From NCBI GenBank assembly GCA_965246925.1, contig OZ251994.1, positions 3,348,001-3,412,000 on the forward strand: DNA of 64,000 nt, read 5' to 3'. The position numbers and the translations under genes are program-made. The notes below the pieces were generated by a model. That model saw only the letters and a list, made by a program, of their open reading frames with translations. It was not told where the DNA came from and ran no database searches. The stretch comes from JANPPS01 sp965246925. GTDB lineage: Bacteria; Pseudomonadota; Alphaproteobacteria; Acetobacterales; Acetobacteraceae. Shown here piece after piece: positions 60,550 through 64,000 of this stretch (its first letter is position 1; the number at the start of each line of letters is the position of its first letter).

Positions 60550-62675
60550 GGCACGACCCCGCCCGCGTCACGGTGGTGCGCTGTCACCAGCGCCTCGATC
60601 TCCGGCCCCGTGAGCGAGCGCATCGCCACCAGCGCATCCGCGACCGCGGAAACCGCCTGGCGATGGTTCCGGACCAGGTCCACCGCCTCCGCATGCACGG
60701 TTTCAAGGTGGGCCTGCACCCGCGCCGCGAGCGCGGGCCGGAGCGCCAGCAGCGTGCCCACCGTCTCGGACGTTGGCAGGCCCTGCCACAGCGGCCCGAA
60801 CGTTCCCAAACCCAGGGCGGTCTCGAGCGCCACCGCGAGGCAGGTTGCCATCGCGAGGTCGCTGGTGGGAGAGCCGCCGCTGCCGCCGGAGAAGCCGCCC
60901 AGCAGGACCTCCTCGGCAGCGCGACCCGCGAGCAGCTCGATCAAAGTGCCATGGACTGCCGCGCGGGTGCTCCGCGTATCTTGCGCGGTCCGGACCGACC
61001 CGGGCGGCCCGACCGCCAAGCCGATGCGGGCTTCCGTGACGGCACCAGGCCGGAGGACCGCCGTCGCGACCGCATGCCCGGCCTCGTGAACGGCGACCAT
61101 CCTCTCGACTTCCGGGAGGAACGTCGCGTTCCCGATCGCGGCGAGCAGGTCCGCGGGGATCATCGGGCGCCCGTCCTGGCGGGCCGACTGCCGCGCCGTC
61201 CTGATCCAGCGCGCGCAGTCCGCCCCGTTCCCGCCCAATGCGAGCCGGGCCGCAGGCTTGATGTCGGCATGGGCGAGATCCGTCCCGAGGTGGTGGCGCA
61301 GGATGCCCTCCAGCGCGGCGGGGTCGGGCCGCCGGATCTCGAGCATGCGGTCCAGCCTGCCCGAGCGGACGAGAGCGGGATCGAGCGCGGCGGGATCGTT
61401 GGTGGTGCCCAGGACGAGCACCCCCGCCCGGCCTTCGGTGCCATCTAGCAGTTCGAGGATGCACGTGATGACGGACGTCCAGTAATCCTTATGCTCGCCC
61501 TTGTCGGCGAGGCGGGTGCCGATCGCGTCGACCTCGTCGATCAGCAGCACGCACGGCGCCCTTCGCGTCGCGTCGGCGAACGACGCGCGCATGGCCTTGA
61601 GGCAGTCGCCTAGACAGCCGTTGCCGCTGGCCTGCCACCGGGCGAACGAGGCCGAGACCAGCGGCACCCCCGCGCTTCGGGCCAATGCCTCGGCGAACAT
61701 GGTCTTTCCCGTGCCGGGCACGCCGTGCAGGACGGCTGCGGCGTCCACCGCGCTCCACGGGATGCGGCCCGCGCGGTATTCGACGAGATCGCGGATCCAG
61801 CGCCTGCCCCAGGCGACGGCCTCGTCCATGCCGTGGATCCCATCCAGCGTCGGGCCGGGACGTCCCGCCGCCGGCACCGGCGCCTCCACCAGCGCGACCA
61901 GGCGCGTCAGGTAGGTGTCCGCGGACTGGCGGTGACGGCGGGCGAAGCGGAGGATGTCAGGCGTCATCTTGGCGGCGACACTTTCGGGGATCGTGACGGT
62001 GGGCGTCCGCCCCGTCACCTGACCGATGACGGCCCGCAACATCCGCGAGTCGAGCGGCAATACCGCGAGACGGCAGTCCGGCGATCGCGTGAGATGGGAC
62101 GGCAGGAGCGTGTCCGGCGAGGGGGAGAAGCCCACGACTGCCCGTCCTTTCCACGCTGTATCCGCCACGACGTCGTTCCCGCGCTCTGGCACGTGCGTCC
62201 GTTCGGAACCGTCCCGGCTGAACACCACCCACGCGCGGCTGCGCAGCCTGCGCAGCTCCTCCTCGCCGTCGGCCGGGTCGGACCCGCGGCGGAACTGCGC
62301 CTGCCACTGGGCCGACACCGTGGGGAGCCACTCCGGGCCGGGCACCGAGACGACCGTCAGGCCGCCCCGCGCACGGACCTTCTTGCCTGCGCGGCCTTCC
62401 CTGACGGCGCGGAGCACCATCAGGCGCGCGGCGACCATCGCCGGGTCGACGCCCTGGGGAGGGAACACGGTGACGGTCCCCCCGCCCGGCAGCTGGATTT
62501 CCAAGCTCTCCTCGATCTCGAGGTCGGCTGGCAACTCGAAGTTGCCTCGGCGATTGCCGATGTTGCGCACTTTCAGGTTCGAAGGCTCGGGTGTCGGCTC
62601 CGGCCCGGCTTCGGAAGCGGGCGTGAATGGGCGGGGGCCGCGCACGGCGCGCCTGCCCGGATGGTCGTCGTTCAT
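60546..62675 (-). CDS. Soluble FtsH-like AAA/M41 zinc protease
   Basis: About 709 residues. Residues 1-260 are a long unrecognised N-terminal region (no membrane helix, unlike true FtsH). Next is an AAA ATPase (Walker A GVPGTGKT near 318, Walker B LLIDEVDAIG near 378, Arg finger region LVRSGRLDRM) and an M41 peptidase with the zinc motif VHEAGHAV near 530 and the third ligand Asp in SPTSDLAMAT near 606. It should unfold and degrade proteins. The ATG at 62675 is chosen over a TTG two codons earlier. First gene of the five-gene operon ending in integrase 2. Confidence 0.9.
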   Translation of the reverse strand: MNDDHPGRRAVRGPRPFTPASEAGPEPTPEPSNLKVRNIGNRRGNFELPADLEIEESLEIQLPGGGTVTVFPPQGVDPAMVAARLMVLRAVREGRAGKKVRARGGLTVVSVPGPEWLPTVSAQWQAQFRRGSDPADGEEELRRLRSRAWVVFSRDGSERTHVPERGNDVVADTAWKGRAVVGFSPSPDTLLPSHLTRSPDCRLAVLPLDSRMLRAVIGQVTGRTPTVTIPESVAAKMTPDILRFARRHRQSADTYLTRLVALVEAPVPAAGRPGPTLDGIHGMDEAVAWGRRWIRDLVEYRAGRIPWSAVDAAAVLHGVPGTGKTMFAEALARSAGVPLVSASFARWQASGNGCLGDCLKAMRASFADATRRAPCVLLIDEVDAIGTRLADKGEHKDYWTSVITCILELLDGTEGRAGVLVLGTTNDPAALDPALVRSGRLDRMLEIRRPDPAALEGILRHHLGTDLAHADIKPAARLALGGNGADCARWIRTARQSARQDGRPMIPADLLAAIGNATFLPEVERMVAVHEAGHAVATAVLRPGAVTEARIGLAVGPPGSVRTAQDTRSTRAAVHGTLIELLAGRAAEEVLLGGFSGGSGGSPTSDLAMATCLAVALETALGLGTFGPLWQGLPTSETVGTLLALRPALAARVQAHLETVHAEAVDLVRNHRQAVSAVADALVAMRSLTGPEIEALVTAHHRDAGGVVP

Positions 62676-62958
62676 GTTCAAAAATCCTGCGTCGCTCGTT
62701 ACCCCGGTGGGGAAGGCGTCAGCGCAGGTCAGCCCGTCGGAGGATCCGAGGTCAGGCCTGCGTCGGCATGCCTATGAGCCGACCGGACAGCCGGCACCGG
62801 GGACAGGCCGGGGCGGCTGGCTCGATGCGGGCGTGGGAGGAAGAGACCGGAACGATCATGATGGCGAACACATGAGGAACAGATGCCACGCCGTCAACCC
62901 CCAAAACGATCGCATGGTGGTCAGTTTGAATGTCGACTTCCGAGCCATTCGCTGCTGG

Positions 62959-63549
62959 CTATGGAACTCGTGTCGACAAAAAGGCTTGCAGTCTGGGATG
63001 CCACGTTCGCCCGTTGAACCCGCTTTGGGGATGACGAATGCACATGGCAAGAGGCGCCGCACTCAGCGTCCTATATCTACCAACATGGAAGTTCTCGTTG
63101 CCTAGCGCGAGATGATACCCATCGCGATCCGGCGGATCGAATTGAGGCATTGCGTTCCACAACCGGCTACCGCAGGCAGCGATGTGCGTCGGTCGCAGTA
63201 ATTCAACCACTGCTCGGAAGGCGGCCTCTGAACGCGTGAAATCCTCCCGGCTCGGCGCGACCCTTGCCTGGGGCATTACCTTTCCGACGTAGTTATAGAA
63301 GGCGACAGGCCGAAAGGTCTCCTTTCGGTCGATCTGCCATGGCTCCTTGCCGCACAAGGCAACGGCCAAATGAGTGAAAAATCGGTAAGCCGGGTTCGAG
63401 ATCCCTGAAAGCCACTCTTCGACCACTGGAATGGTCATATCGACTGCATTCGGGTCATCGCCGTGGTGGCTCTCTCCGAGCAGAAGGAGCCGCGACGAAT
63501 TCTCTCGAAAACGGGTGCCGACCCAGGGCGGATGCTGGATGTCAGTCAC
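62959..63549 (-). CDS. Possible uracil-DNA-glycosylase-fold protein
   Basis: A 196-residue protein with SRLLLLGESHHGDDPNAVDM at the start, AFYNYVGKVMPQARVAPSRE in the middle, LLRPTHIAACGSRLW, and IRHPQSGFNGRTWHP at the end. The order GxSHH strand, aromatic/Asn loop and HP-containing loop is like the UDG superfamily, where an N-terminal GxDP-type loop and a C-terminal HPS loop form the active site. The match is by pattern only. If right, it may excise modified or deaminated bases. It stands alone on the minus strand. Confidence 0.5.
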   Translation of the reverse strand: MTDIQHPPWVGTRFRENSSRLLLLGESHHGDDPNAVDMTIPVVEEWLSGISNPAYRFFTHLAVALCGKEPWQIDRKETFRPVAFYNYVGKVMPQARVAPSREDFTRSEAAFRAVVELLRPTHIAACGSRLWNAMPQFDPPDRDGYHLALGNENFHVGRYRTLSAAPLAMCIRHPQSGFNGRTWHPRLQAFLSTRVP

Positions 63550-63878
63550 GGCTCTGATCCTCCCGGCCAGCGAAAGCGCGGCTATCGCTGTTCATTGATG
63601 GAGGGCTTTCCTAGCGATCATTCAGGACAGCAGCAACGAGTTGATATCAGTCGCCTCGATCCGGTGCTTATGTCTGATCTGATCAGAAGCGAAAGTTGCT
63701 GGACGGCAACGAGCTTCTACCTCCTAAGCTTCCATGTCCCCAATGTCGGCTGGCTGGCTTCGGCGCTTTCCGGTGCATCCAACCTTCCTGAGGTTTAGTC
63801 GCCGCCGCCGAATCTCCGGGCTGGGCGAGGCACTCAACCCCCAATAGACTCAGGCATGATCAGCAATAGCCGATTCGC
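63550..63878. other. Intergenic region before a right-edge gene
   Basis: About 330 bases between divergent genes. It holds a few short frames, none with family features. An 8-codon reading frame starting ATG at 63856 ends in a TGA that overlaps the TTG start at 63879, a possible leader that couples translation. Confidence 0.4.
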
Positions 63879-64000
63879 TTGAGCCAGGCCGACAAGTCGG
63901 CCGACGCGGTTTCGCGTTTCGGCGCGGCGCTCAAGGCAAAGCTGTCGGGCAAGGGGGCGGTCGGCGCGCCGGAGGACCAGCTTCGCGCCCCTTTCGAGTC
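63879..64000 (+). CDS. Start of a probable N6-adenine DNA methyltransferase (partial)
   Basis: Forty codons beginning at TTG run to the window edge: MSQADKSADAVSRFGAALKA, then GAPEDQLRAPFE. The ending E-D-Q-L-R-A-P-F-E is characteristic of the N-terminal segment of large Eco57I/type-II-G or N-6 methylase proteins encoded in island defence loci. The call rests on this short stretch only. The rest of the gene is outside the window. Confidence 0.5.
   Translation, partial: MSQADKSADAVSRFGAALKAKLSGKGAVGAPEDQLRAPFE

Noticed and set aside
63463..63798. 111-codon plus-strand frame
   Set aside because: Starts antisense within the minus-strand UDG-like gene and lacks a ribosome site or domain.

Overview
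The window looks like chromosome of a GC-rich alphaproteobacterium, most likely a purple phototrophic member of the Acetobacteraceae (Rhodopila-like). The supporting evidence is an LH2 light-harvesting operon (pucB-pucA-pucC) with two tandem TGT-N12-ACA (PpsR/CrtJ-type) operators, a petP-petR regulator pair next to ilvE, and a dense, GC-rich layout of overlapping genes. The genus is my inference; no 16S gene is present to settle it.

Layout. 1-1.6 kb: 3' end of an rRNA operon (23S, 5S, initiator tRNA). 1.6-5.2 kb: a three-gene regulatory operon (histidine kinase, PetR, PetP) divergent from ilvE. 5.1-8.6 kb: a membrane protein and a pgsA-lipoprotein-moaD-moaE operon. 8.7-25.7 kb: mostly metabolic and transport genes (secreted hydrolase, zwf, a nuclease-like protein, drug exporter, YeiH, amino-acid ABC genes with a class V aminotransferase, CinA-like protein, prolyl oligopeptidase, flavin monooxygenase, GNAT-MutT fusion, RidA) plus small membrane proteins. 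25.8-34.9 kb: an S41 peptidase divergent from what looks like an undescribed RiPP locus: a giant cyclase/AAA/TPR regulator, an 82-residue NHLP/Nif11-like precursor, a GT61 glycosyltransferase carrying a 14-C tract, a B12-type RiPP radical SAM protein and a Crp/Fnr regulator. 34.9-40.6 kb: housekeeping and transport genes. 40.7-43.4 kb: the puc operon with an adjacent repeat protein whose stop codon lies inside a short mobile-like repeat. 43.7-51.5 kb: maoC-ribF-ileS-lspA-DUF3035 operon, then a hydratase, a SIMPL protein and a Sel1-repeat protein.

From about 51.5 kb to the end the character changes to an accessory island: sparser genes, two tyrosine recombinases, a HigB-like toxin with an HTH-ImmA/IrrE antitoxin, and a thymidylate-synthase homologue carrying the Asn-to-Asp change typical of dCMP-specific enzymes. 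That homologue sits 1 bp from an alpha-glutamyl/putrescinyl-thymine pyrophosphorylase clade 3 protein, which suggests nucleotide or base hypermodification. The island also has a five-gene operon in which every junction overlaps (soluble FtsH-like AAA/M41 protease, metallophosphoesterase, small protein, HTH protein, integrase), a possible UDG-fold protein, and the start of a probable DNA methyltransferase running off the window.

The strongest candidates for new biology are the RiPP/glycosyltransferase locus, the dCMP-hydroxymethylase-like/AGPT pair and the FtsH-like/phosphoesterase/integrase operon. All functional statements rest on motifs read by eye; no database search was possible.
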